Source of the DNA: Paucibacter sp. KCTC 42545
GTDB taxonomy: Bacteria; Pseudomonadota; Gammaproteobacteria; Burkholderiales; Burkholderiaceae_C
Assembly (NCBI RefSeq): GCF_001477625.1
Contig: NZ_CP013692.1
Span: 1,178,001 to 1,242,000, forward strand
Direction of reading: 5' to 3'
Length of the DNA stretch: 64,000 nt
Below, one piece after another: positions 17,762-25,519 of the stretch (positions are counted from its first letter, which is position 1; every line of letters starts with the position of its first letter). The notes beneath the pieces are model-generated. The model made no database searches. It saw nothing but the letters and a program-made list of their open reading frames with translations, and had not been told where the DNA came from. A program made the position numbers and the translations under genes.

Positions 17762-18943
17762 TCAGGGACGCGCCTTGCGCAAATCAGCCAGAGCCCGGCC
17801 CAGGTCGATGACGGCAAAGGCGTAGTAACTGCTCCAGTTGTAGCGTGTCAGCGCATAGAAATTCTCGCTGCCCAGCCAGTAGCTGGGCGCGGCGCTGCCG
17901 TTTTGCAACTCCACTACGGCCAAGGGGCCGTGGTGCTCCATGGCGGCTTCTGAGGGCACGGCGCCGAGGGCTTGCAATTGCGCCAGGCTGAATGTGGGCT
18001 TGATGTCGGGCGCCAGCAGAGCGGCGCGGGCGGAGGTTTCCACCGGCATGGCCAGGCTGTAGTGGGTGGGCATGCCGGGTTTCCAGCCGAATTCGGCCAG
18101 GTAATGGGCCACGCTGCCGATGGCGTCGGCGGGGCTGTTCAGCAGGTCCACATGGCCATCGCCGTCGAAATCGATGGCGTATTTGTTCCAGCTGCTGGGC
18201 ATGAATTGCGGCCAGCCCATGGCACCGGCAAAGCTGCCCTTGACGTTCAGCGGGTCCAGGCCTTCGCGTTGGCAAAGCTTAATGAATTCGGCCAGCTCGC
18301 TGCGGAAGAAGGGGCTGCGGTCGCTGCGGCCGCTGGGGAAGTCAAAGGCCAGGGTGGCCAGGGCGTCGATGACGCGAAAGCCACCGGTGATTTGGCCGTA
18401 AAAGGTTTCTACCCCGATCAGGCCGGCGATCAACTCGGCCGGCACGCCGTACTGGCTTTCCGCGCGGGCCAGGGCGGCGGCATGGCGCTCCCAGAACTCC
18501 AGGCCAGCCTGCAGACGTTTGGGTTCGACAAAGCGGGCGCGGTAAGCCGCCCAGTCTTTGGCCGTGCCTGCCGCCGCCGGCATGATCAGGCGCTGCACTA
18601 CCGGCATGCTCTTGGCCTGGGCCAGCTGTTGACGCAGCTGCAGGCGGGCAGCCTCGTCCCAGCCTTGGGCGGCGGCCAAGTCGTCGGCGAATTGCATCGG
18701 CTCGGGGCGCTGGCCGAAGGGCTGCGGGGCTTTGTCATTCACTTTGCCTGCCGCGCTCTTGTGGGCCTTGGTGGGCTTGCTGGTGTTCGTCGGTTTCTTC
18801 TTGGCGGTCGTATTCGCCGCAGCATTGGCCGGGCCGCACGCGACTCCGAGGGCCAATCCAATCCCGGCCAGCACAGCAAGCAGCCGCTTTGTTGACTTGA
18901 GGTGGTTCAAGGGGCGGCGGCAGTTGGCGAATGAAACGGGCAT
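17762..18943 (-). CDS. mltB: Lytic murein transglycosylase B
   Basis: GH103 lytic transglycosylase of 393 residues that cleaves peptidoglycan glycan strands with anhydromuramyl formation. An N-terminal basic region and signal segment (RLLAVLAGIGLALGVACGPANA) is followed by a Lys/Thr-rich linker (45-75). The catalytic domain holds E179 in LIAGLIGVETFYGQITGGFR, then GAMGWPQFMPSSWNKYAIDFDGDGHVDLLNSPADAIGSVA, both hallmark MltB motifs. The Cys36 context is not a good lipobox, so a soluble periplasmic form is likely. It lies just downstream of tgpA on the same strand. Confidence 0.93.
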   Translation of the reverse strand: MPVSFANCRRPLNHLKSTKRLLAVLAGIGLALGVACGPANAAANTTAKKKPTNTSKPTKAHKSAAGKVNDKAPQPFGQRPEPMQFADDLAAAQGWDEAARLQLRQQLAQAKSMPVVQRLIMPAAAGTAKDWAAYRARFVEPKRLQAGLEFWERHAAALARAESQYGVPAELIAGLIGVETFYGQITGGFRVIDALATLAFDFPSGRSDRSPFFRSELAEFIKLCQREGLDPLNVKGSFAGAMGWPQFMPSSWNKYAIDFDGDGHVDLLNSPADAIGSVAHYLAEFGWKPGMPTHYSLAMPVETSARAALLAPDIKPTFSLAQLQALGAVPSEAAMEHHGPLAVVELQNGSAAPSYWLGSENFYALTRYNWSSYYAFAVIDLGRALADLRKARP

Positions 18944-18948
18944 GAGGC

Positions 18949-21069
18949 TCAGTGCGAAGAAGAAGGATGAGGTGGGGCGCTGGCGCCGGATGCTGGGTCG
19001 GCAGTATGGCGCAGGCGTCGCAGCGCTTGGCGCAAAGCCAGGCGCCAGCGCAGGCGGTCGCGCCAGCCTTGTGGTGCCGCGGCCGGGCTATAGCGGCTTT
19101 GCTCCAGTTCGGCCAGCAGGTCCAGGCTGGGCGCAGCGGCTTCGGCGCCGAAGCGCTGCTGCAAGAGCGTGGCCCATTGGCGGGGGCCTTGGTGTGGGGC
19201 GGCGTCCAGGCCAAGCCCGCGCAAGGCCCGCACGACTTGCGCCCGCTGGCGCGACCAAGCATCGCGTGGCCGGCTGCTCCAGATCGACCAGATGCCGCCG
19301 CCCAGGGCCAGCAAGGCAATCAAGACGGCGCTGACGCGGCCCAAGGCCAGCCAGTCTGGGCTGGCGATGCCCACGCTTTTCAGCAAGTCGAACTGGTCTT
19401 GGCGCGAATAGTTCAGCACCAGCTGCTGCCAGCGGTTGTTGAGCGTTTCCCAGCCGCCGCGCAGGCTGCGCCACAAGTCTGGGTTGAGCTGACCCAGGGC
19501 CGCGCCCAAGGCGCCGGGCGCGGGCTGCAAGGCCTGACCCTGGCGTATGCGCTCGGGCGCCACCGCGGCGGTGGGGTCAACGCGCTGCCAGCCCCGGCCG
19601 CTGACCCAGATCTCGGTCCAGGCATGGGCATGGCTGTTGCGCACGATCCAGTAGCCGTCTTGCGGCAGCGGGTCCATGCCCTGAAAACCGGTGACGATGC
19701 GGGCCGGCACGCCCATGGCGCGCATCATCACCACAAAAGCGGCGGAGAAATGTTCGCAAAAGCCCAGTCGCCGGTCGAACCAAAATTCATCGATCAGGTG
19801 CGGCGTGACTTCACCGTAGCGCCCCGGCGCCAGGGTGTAAGCGAAGTCGGCCGTGGCCAGATGCTGCAACACGGCGGCGGCCAGGGCGGGGCTGATCTGC
19901 TCCGCGCTCATGCCGGCAAAGCGCGGCTGGCGGCGCAGGTCGGCGGCCCATTGCAGGCTGCGCGGATTGCGGCCGGGCGGCAGCTCCAGGTAGTTTTGCA
20001 GCGCCAGTCTGGGCTGCAGGGGGCCGTGGCGATAGTCAAAAAAAGCTTGCGCGTTCAGGCGCAGGCGCTCGGTGATGGGCCGGGGCGCCGTCCATTGCAG
20101 CTCGGGCGAGCGGGTCACGCTGATGCCGCCCAGGTCGAGTTCGCTGCCCACCGTCTGCGGGCTCATCTCCAGCAAGGGCAGCACCTGGATGCGCAGTGGC
20201 TCCACCGTCAGCTCGTAATTCAGGGCGGGGCCTTGCACCTGCAAGTTGTCGCTGGCGCCGGGCCAGTTTTGCCCGGCGGGCCGCCAGCTGCGGCCATCAA
20301 ACTGGGCCAGCACCGGGCCACGGAAGTAGCGCGCGGCCGGGGGTGGTGGCTCGCCCTGGAAGCGCAGGCGCATGGCGATGCCATCGTCATTGGCGATCTC
20401 GGACATGGCGCCGAAATCCAGCTGATTGGATAAACCCGTGCGCCCCACTGCATCGGCCGGCAAGCCCCACAGCGGCGCAATGCGCGGGAATAGCATGAAG
20501 AGCAGCAGCATCACCGGCAGGCCGAACATGGTGCTGCGCGCCGCCAGGCCAGCGGCCAGCTTGATGCTGGGCTGGCCCACCGGCATTTGCGCCAGCACCA
20601 CCGCGCTCAGCAGCGCCCACACGCACAGCAGGGTCCAGGCGGCGGTGAGCAGGGACTGCGAGTAGAGAAAATTCGTCAGTACCAGAAAGAAGCCGAGGAA
20701 GAACACCACAAAAGCATCTCGCCGGGCGCGCAGCTCCAGGGTTTTCAGCGCCATCAGCATCACCAACATGGTCACGCCGGCTTCGCGGCCGATCAGGCTG
20801 CGGTGGCTCAGCCAGGTCAGCCCGACCGAAATGCTCAAGACCAGCACCAGCATCCAGCGCCCGGGCAGCGGCCGGCTGGTCCAAGCGAGCAGGCCGCGCC
20901 AGCCCAGAATCAAGGCGGTGATGGCACTGGCCCAGAGCGGCAGATGCGCGAAATGGGGTGCCAGCGTGGCGGCGATGCCCAGCAGCAGGAACAAGGTGTC
21001 GCGGCTGTCGCGGGTTTGCTGCTGCCAGGCGCGGGCCAGGCCGTGCTTGTCGGCACTGAGCGGGCTCAT
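18949..21069 (-). CDS. tgpA: TgpA-type membrane transglutaminase
   Basis: Inner-membrane protein of 706 residues with a periplasmic transglutaminase domain. The N-terminal part (about 1-200) has several membrane helices of the DUF3488 type. The transglutaminase core carries the Cys-His-Asp triad C438 (RLGFCEHFSAAF), H482 (NSHAHAWTEIW) and D498 (QRVDPTAAVAPERI). A further membrane helix and a DUF4129-like cytosolic tail follow. The ATG at 21069 overlaps the upstream DUF58 stop (ATGA), fixing the start and implying co-translation. In Pseudomonas the homologue is essential and linked to cell-wall maintenance. The three-gene MoxR-DUF58-TgpA order is conserved. Confidence 0.93.
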   Translation of the reverse strand: MSPLSADKHGLARAWQQQTRDSRDTLFLLLGIAATLAPHFAHLPLWASAITALILGWRGLLAWTSRPLPGRWMLVLVLSISVGLTWLSHRSLIGREAGVTMLVMLMALKTLELRARRDAFVVFFLGFFLVLTNFLYSQSLLTAAWTLLCVWALLSAVVLAQMPVGQPSIKLAAGLAARSTMFGLPVMLLLFMLFPRIAPLWGLPADAVGRTGLSNQLDFGAMSEIANDDGIAMRLRFQGEPPPPAARYFRGPVLAQFDGRSWRPAGQNWPGASDNLQVQGPALNYELTVEPLRIQVLPLLEMSPQTVGSELDLGGISVTRSPELQWTAPRPITERLRLNAQAFFDYRHGPLQPRLALQNYLELPPGRNPRSLQWAADLRRQPRFAGMSAEQISPALAAAVLQHLATADFAYTLAPGRYGEVTPHLIDEFWFDRRLGFCEHFSAAFVVMMRAMGVPARIVTGFQGMDPLPQDGYWIVRNSHAHAWTEIWVSGRGWQRVDPTAAVAPERIRQGQALQPAPGALGAALGQLNPDLWRSLRGGWETLNNRWQQLVLNYSRQDQFDLLKSVGIASPDWLALGRVSAVLIALLALGGGIWSIWSSRPRDAWSRQRAQVVRALRGLGLDAAPHQGPRQWATLLQQRFGAEAAAPSLDLLAELEQSRYSPAAAPQGWRDRLRWRLALRQALRRLRHTADPASGASAPPHPSSSH

Positions 21070-22055
21070 GAACTCACTCCGAAGGCGGCCAGGGCTTCCA
21101 GGCACTGGCGTGCGTGCGCGGGGCCGAGGTCTTGAGCCAGGGGGGCGCCCTGATTCAGCCGCAGCCCATAGGGTTGCTGCAGGCGCTCCGCCGCCAGCAC
21201 CCAGGCGCTCAGGCGCGAGAGCCGGGCTTCGCTGTCCAGCCCGGCGCAGTCGCGCCAGTCCAGCCACAGGGCGCGGTTGGCGGGGGCCTGGGTCTGGCGC
21301 ACCCACAAGGGCGTGCCTTGCTCAAAACTCAGCGCCGCTTTCTTCCAGATCACCTGGCGCATCGCGTCGCCGCGCCGATAGGGCCGCACGCCTTCAAAGT
21401 CCTGGCCTTGGGCCGAGGGCGTGGCGCTGGCGGGTTGTGCCTCTTGCTGGCCATCTTCGCCGGCCGCTTGGGGCGCGGCAAAGGGCGGGGCGGGTGTTTC
21501 GGCACGTGGGTAGACCCAGGCTTTGGCGGCCGGCCGCCAGATGCTCCAGGCCCGGAAAAGCCCGAGCGGAAACCGGGTGACGATTTGCAAACCCGGCAGG
21601 GGCTGGTGGCCGCGCGGGCCGGCGGGCAGGCGCAGCGTCAGCAAGGCGTGGCCGAGCGCGGGCACATCGGTCCAGGCGATGTCTTGCTCTGGCCCGCCCT
21701 GCACATGCACGCCGATGCCGAAGCGGGCGCGGCCGCTGTTGTGCAGGCGCAGTTCCAGCTGCAACTCATCGCCGGCAAATACCGGCTCCGGGGTTTTCAG
21801 GTCCAGGCTCAGGCCGTGCAGATTGGCATGCGTCAGGTGCATGGAGGCCAGGCCCGCGCCGGTGAGCAAAAAGGTCAGCAAATAGCCCAGGCTGAGCTGG
21901 TCGTTGATGGAGGCCACCAGCAGCAGAGCCAGGGTGGCGCAAAAAAACAGGCCGGGGCGGCTGGGCAGGATGTAGACATTGCGCTGGGTCAGCTCGGTCG
22001 TGTCGCTGCGCGGGTGGCGGGCCAGCCACCAGGCTTGCCAGGTTTGCTTGAGCAT
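21066..22055 (-). CDS. DUF58 domain protein
   Basis: A 329-residue protein with two membrane helices near the N terminus (GLFFCATLALLLVASINDQL, GYLLTFLLTGAGLASMHLTH). A beta-rich extracytoplasmic-type segment follows, and then the DUF58 core EGVRPYRRGDAMRQVIWKKAA. DUF58 proteins usually work with MoxR-family AAA ATPases and often contain a vWA-like fold. Its role is unknown beyond this association. It overlaps tgpA by 4 nt and lies 22 nt after the moxR stop, so the three genes form one operon. Confidence 0.88.
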   Translation of the reverse strand: MLKQTWQAWWLARHPRSDTTELTQRNVYILPSRPGLFFCATLALLLVASINDQLSLGYLLTFLLTGAGLASMHLTHANLHGLSLDLKTPEPVFAGDELQLELRLHNSGRARFGIGVHVQGGPEQDIAWTDVPALGHALLTLRLPAGPRGHQPLPGLQIVTRFPLGLFRAWSIWRPAAKAWVYPRAETPAPPFAAPQAAGEDGQQEAQPASATPSAQGQDFEGVRPYRRGDAMRQVIWKKAALSFEQGTPLWVRQTQAPANRALWLDWRDCAGLDSEARLSRLSAWVLAAERLQQPYGLRLNQGAPLAQDLGPAHARQCLEALAAFGVSS

Positions 22056-22077
22056 GGCGCTAATGTCTGGCCAAGGT

Positions 22078-23016
22078 TCAGGGCAGGGCGATGGCTTCGA
22101 TCATCGCGCGCACCTGCTCACGAGCGCCGCGTCCCGCACCCGCTTTGGGTACCAGGCGGTGGGCAATGGTCTGGGGCAGGATGGCTTGCACATCTTCGGG
22201 CGCCACAAAGTCGCGGCCGTCCAGAAGGGCGCGGGCGCGGGCGGCGCGCAGCACGCCCAGGCCCGCACGCGGGCTCAGCCCTTCGGCAAACCACTGGCCC
22301 GAGCGGGTGGCTGCGAGCAGGGCCTGCAAATAATCAAGCAGCGCGGCGGAGGCATGAACCTCGCGCACATCGGCCTGCGCCTGCAACACGGCGGCGGGCG
22401 ACATCACCGGCTGCAGGGCGCGCATGGCCTCGCGGCTGTCTTGCCCGCTGAGCAGTTCGCGCTCGGCGGCGCGGTCGGGGTAGCCCAGGGAGATGCACAT
22501 CAAAAAGCGGTCCAGCTGCGACTCGGGCAGGGGGTAGGTGCCGAGCTGTTCGCTGGGGTTTTGGGTGGCGATGACGAAAAAAGGCTGGGGCAGGGGGTGG
22601 CTGACGCCGTCCACGCTGACTTGCTGCTCTTCCATCGCTTCGAGCAAGGCGCTTTGCGACTTCGGCCCGGCGCGGTTGATCTCATCGGCCAGCAGCACTT
22701 GGGCGAATACCGGACCGGGGTGGAATTCGAAGGCCGCTTTCTCGCGCTCGTAAATCGTCACGCCCAGCAAGTCCGAGGGCATCAGGTCGGCGGTGAACTG
22801 CAGGCGCGAGAACTTCAAGCCCATGGAAATCGACAAGGCATGGGCTAGGGTCGTTTTACCCACACCGGGCAAGTCCTCGATGAGCAAATGGCCGCCGGCG
22901 ATCAAGCAGGCCACACAGTCGCGGATCTGCGCCGGTTTGCCCTTGATGATCGTGCTAATCTGCTGCTGAAGGGCTGTCAGAAGTGCAGTGCTTTGTTGGC
23001 GTGATGCGGAACTCAT
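22078..23016 (-). CDS. MoxR-family AAA+ ATPase
   Basis: Chaperone-like AAA+ ATPase of 312 residues. Walker A is LLIEDLPGVGKTTLAHAL; Walker B is QVLLADEINRAGPKSQSALLEAMEE; sensor 1 is FFVIATQNPSEQLGTYPLPESQLDRFLM. The arginine-containing lid domain includes SPRAGLGVLRAARARALLDGRDFVAPEDV. MoxR proteins typically mature or activate vWA/DUF58-containing partners, here presumably the downstream DUF58 protein and TgpA. It diverges from the histone-deacetylase-like gene. Confidence 0.94.
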   Translation of the reverse strand: MSSASRQQSTALLTALQQQISTIIKGKPAQIRDCVACLIAGGHLLIEDLPGVGKTTLAHALSISMGLKFSRLQFTADLMPSDLLGVTIYEREKAAFEFHPGPVFAQVLLADEINRAGPKSQSALLEAMEEQQVSVDGVSHPLPQPFFVIATQNPSEQLGTYPLPESQLDRFLMCISLGYPDRAAERELLSGQDSREAMRALQPVMSPAAVLQAQADVREVHASAALLDYLQALLAATRSGQWFAEGLSPRAGLGVLRAARARALLDGRDFVAPEDVQAILPQTIAHRLVPKAGAGRGAREQVRAMIEAIALP

Positions 23017-23083
23017 GCGTCACACCATAGCAAACTTCATGACGGGCCATCCCTTGGAAAAACAGTTAAAAGCTGCCCGCCCC

Positions 23084-24019
23084 ATGTCCACTGCCTACCT
23101 GAGCCATCCCGACTGCCGCCGCCACGATATGGGCGCAGGCCACCCCGAGTGCCCGCAGCGGCTGGATGCCATTGAAGACTGGCTGATTGCCAGCGGCATC
23201 GGCGAGACCCTGGTGCGCCTAGAAGCCGAAGAGGTGCGCATGGCCGATGTGGAGCGCGCCCATACCCACGGCTATGTCAGCGAGGTGGCCGAGGTGCTGC
23301 AGGCCTGCGCGGCCAATGGCAGCCACCACGCCATGGACCCCGACACGGTGGCCAACCCGCACACCTGGGCGGCGGCATTGCGCGCCGCCGGCGCCGCGGT
23401 GCAAGCCACCCGGCTGGTGCTGGACGGCACGCATGAGAACGCTTTTTGCGCGGTGCGCCCGCCCGGCCACCACGCCACGCGCGACCAGACCATGGGCTTT
23501 TGCTTCTTCAACAATGTGGCGATTGCCGCCCGCTACGCCCTGGACGTGCGCGGCCTCAAGCGCGTGGCCATCGTGGACTTCGATGTGCACCATGGCAACG
23601 GCACCGAGGACATCATTGCCGGCGATGACCGGGTGCTGATGGTCAGCATCTTCCAGGACCCGCTCTACCCCTACAGCGGCGCCGTGCCCAAAGGCGAGAA
23701 CATGGTCAATGTGCCGGTGCCCGCCTATACCCGTGGCGGCGAGGTGCGTGAGATGGTCGAGGCCATGTGGTTGCCGGCGCTGGAGCGCTTCAAGCCGCAG
23801 ATGATCTTTATCTCGGCTGGCTTTGATGCCCATCGGGATGATGATCTGGGCCAACTCGGCCTGGTCGAGGCCGACTACGAATGGCTGACCTTGCGCATCA
23901 TGGATGTGGCCAAAGCTCATGCCCAGGGCCGCGTCGTTTCCTGCCTGGAAGGCGGCTACCACCTGGGCGCCTTGGCGCGCAGCGTCGGCGTGCATTTGCG
24001 GGCGATGTCTGGCGTTTGA
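23084..24019 (+). CDS. Histone-deacetylase-like amidohydrolase
   Basis: Zinc-dependent deacetylase-family enzyme of 311 residues (arginase/deacetylase fold). The active-site His pair is H129/H130 in RPPGHHATRD. The zinc ligands expected from the family are D167 and H169 (DFDVHHGNGTED) and D248 (SAGFDAHRDDDLG). Bacterial members act on acetylated polyamines or other small amides, or on proteins; this sequence does not tell which. The start is the ATG at 23084 (MSTAYLSHPDCRRHDMGAGHPECPQR, family-like). Confidence 0.92.
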   Translation: MSTAYLSHPDCRRHDMGAGHPECPQRLDAIEDWLIASGIGETLVRLEAEEVRMADVERAHTHGYVSEVAEVLQACAANGSHHAMDPDTVANPHTWAAALRAAGAAVQATRLVLDGTHENAFCAVRPPGHHATRDQTMGFCFFNNVAIAARYALDVRGLKRVAIVDFDVHHGNGTEDIIAGDDRVLMVSIFQDPLYPYSGAVPKGENMVNVPVPAYTRGGEVREMVEAMWLPALERFKPQMIFISAGFDAHRDDDLGQLGLVEADYEWLTLRIMDVAKAHAQGRVVSCLEGGYHLGALARSVGVHLRAMSGV

Positions 24020-24028
24020 GTGAGGCCG

Positions 24029-24043
24029 GGCTCAGTCTGAGCC
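24029..24043. repeat. Short inverted repeat after the deacetylase gene
   Basis: GGCTCAG-T-CTGAGCC is a perfect 7-bp dyad with a one-base centre, 10 nt beyond the stop codon. It could be a weak transcription-stop hairpin or a protein site before the MscS gene. No T-run follows. Confidence 0.35.
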
Positions 24044-24168
24044 TAGCCCGACCGAAGCTTGATGCTGTCTCAGCGTGACGCCCAGGACACTCGGGGTGCA
24101 TGGGCCGCACAGGCCGCTCGGCGAGTCGGTGAAAATGGCGATCTTCTTGTTTGCCCCCACTCATCCGC

Positions 24169-25437
24169 ATGAATCAGACCAACAGCACTTTCGACCTCGC
24201 CGAACTCCAGGGCTTGCTGCAATCTCTGCTGACGCCGACCGCCTTGCTGGGCTTGGGTGTCTTTCTGGCCTGTTTGGGCGTGTCGTGGTTGGTGGTGAAC
24301 CTGATCAATCGCCGGGTGCCGCATCGGACTAACTCGGTGCTGTTCGGCACCCATGTGGTGGACGGCGTCTTGTTCCCGGTGCTGGCCTTGGTGCTGGCCA
24401 TCATTGCCAAGCGCACCTTGCCGCTGGTGGGGGTGTCGCCGGCGGTGTTCAAGCTGGCGGTGCCGGTCTTGGTGTCGCTGGTGCTGATTCGCCTGAGCGT
24501 GCGGGTGCTGGGCGCGGCCTTTCCCGACTCCAAGATGCTTAAGACCCTGGAGCGCACTGTCTCCTGGCTGGCCTGGGGCGGCTCGATTCTGTGGGTCACC
24601 GGCATCCTGCCCTTTGTGCTGAAGGAGTTTGAGGACATCCGCTGGAAGATGGGCGGCTCGCAGATGACGCTGCGCAATCTGGTCGAAGGCGCCTTCTCGG
24701 CCGTCATCGTCCTGGTGGTGTCGTTGTGGATTTCTTCCTTGATCGAAGCCCGCTTGTTGCGCGGCGGCACGATGGATTTGTCCTTGCGCAAGATTGCCGC
24801 CAATGCGACGCGGGCGATCTTTTTGTTCGGCGGCTTGTTGATTGCCTTGTCCTCGGCCGGGATCGACCTCACCGCTTTGGGTGTGCTGGGCGGCGCGCTG
24901 GGCGTGGGTATCGGCTTTGGCTTGCAGAAGCTGGCGTCCAACTATGTGTCGGGCTTTGTGATCCTGGCGGAGCGTTCGCTGCGCATCGGCGATATGGTCA
25001 AGGTGGATAACTTTGAAGGCCGCATCAGCGATATCAACACCCGCTACACCGTCATCCGCGCGCTCAGCGGCCGCGAAGCGATTCTGCCCAATGAGATGCT
25101 GATCACCCAGCGGGTCGAAAACATGTCGCTGGCCGACCCGCAGGTGCTGCTCAACACGGTGGTAACGGTGGCTTACGGCACCGATCTCGACAGCCTGTTC
25201 CCCAAAATGGTTGCCGCGGCGCTGAGCGTGGAGCGGGTGCTGAGGACGCCCGAGCCCAGCGTTCAGCTGAGCAGCTTCGCCGCCGATGGCCTGGAGCTGA
25301 CCCTGTACTTCTGGATTGCTGACCCGCAAAACGGCCAGGGTGGGCCGCGCTCTGACGTCAATATGGCCCTGCTGCGCTTGCTCAATGAGCTGAATGTGGA
25401 GATCCCCTTCCCGCAGCGGGTGGTGCGGCAGTCTTGA
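24169..25437 (+). CDS. MscS-family mechanosensitive ion channel
   Basis: Inner-membrane channel of 422 residues that releases solutes on hypo-osmotic shock or performs related gating. Several membrane helices lie in the first 270 residues. The pore helix is Gly/Ala-rich (LGVLGGALGVGIGFGLQKLASNYVSGFVIL). The cytosolic beta domain follows (RIGDMVKVDNFEGRISDINTRYTVIRALSGREAILPNEMLI) and then the alpha/beta vestibule. The length and extra N-terminal helices place it in a larger MscS subfamily. The start ATG 24169 gives MNQTNSTFDLAELQGLL; a TTG six codons upstream is less likely. Confidence 0.92.
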   Translation: MNQTNSTFDLAELQGLLQSLLTPTALLGLGVFLACLGVSWLVVNLINRRVPHRTNSVLFGTHVVDGVLFPVLALVLAIIAKRTLPLVGVSPAVFKLAVPVLVSLVLIRLSVRVLGAAFPDSKMLKTLERTVSWLAWGGSILWVTGILPFVLKEFEDIRWKMGGSQMTLRNLVEGAFSAVIVLVVSLWISSLIEARLLRGGTMDLSLRKIAANATRAIFLFGGLLIALSSAGIDLTALGVLGGALGVGIGFGLQKLASNYVSGFVILAERSLRIGDMVKVDNFEGRISDINTRYTVIRALSGREAILPNEMLITQRVENMSLADPQVLLNTVVTVAYGTDLDSLFPKMVAAALSVERVLRTPEPSVQLSSFAADGLELTLYFWIADPQNGQGGPRSDVNMALLRLLNELNVEIPFPQRVVRQS

Positions 25438-25519
25438 TTGAACTGCCTTGAACCGCCGCCCGCCGCGGCGGGTCGGGGCCTTGGAAGGATGGCGCGGCCA
25501 GTCGCTTCCTTCCCTTGTT

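Noticed and set aside
18952..20433. 493-codon plus-strand open frame opposite tgpA
   Set aside because: Antisense shadow; the transglutaminase triad is on the minus strand.
24070..25329. 419-codon minus-strand open frame opposite the MscS gene
   Set aside because: Same antisense pattern (Gln/His/Arg-rich), no domain, and the MscS pore motif is clear on the other strand.
25459..25472. CCCGCCGCGGCGGG palindrome between mscS and the molybdenum hydroxylase gene
   Set aside because: It is short, has no loop for a hairpin and no T-run; GC-only palindromes of this size are expected by chance here.
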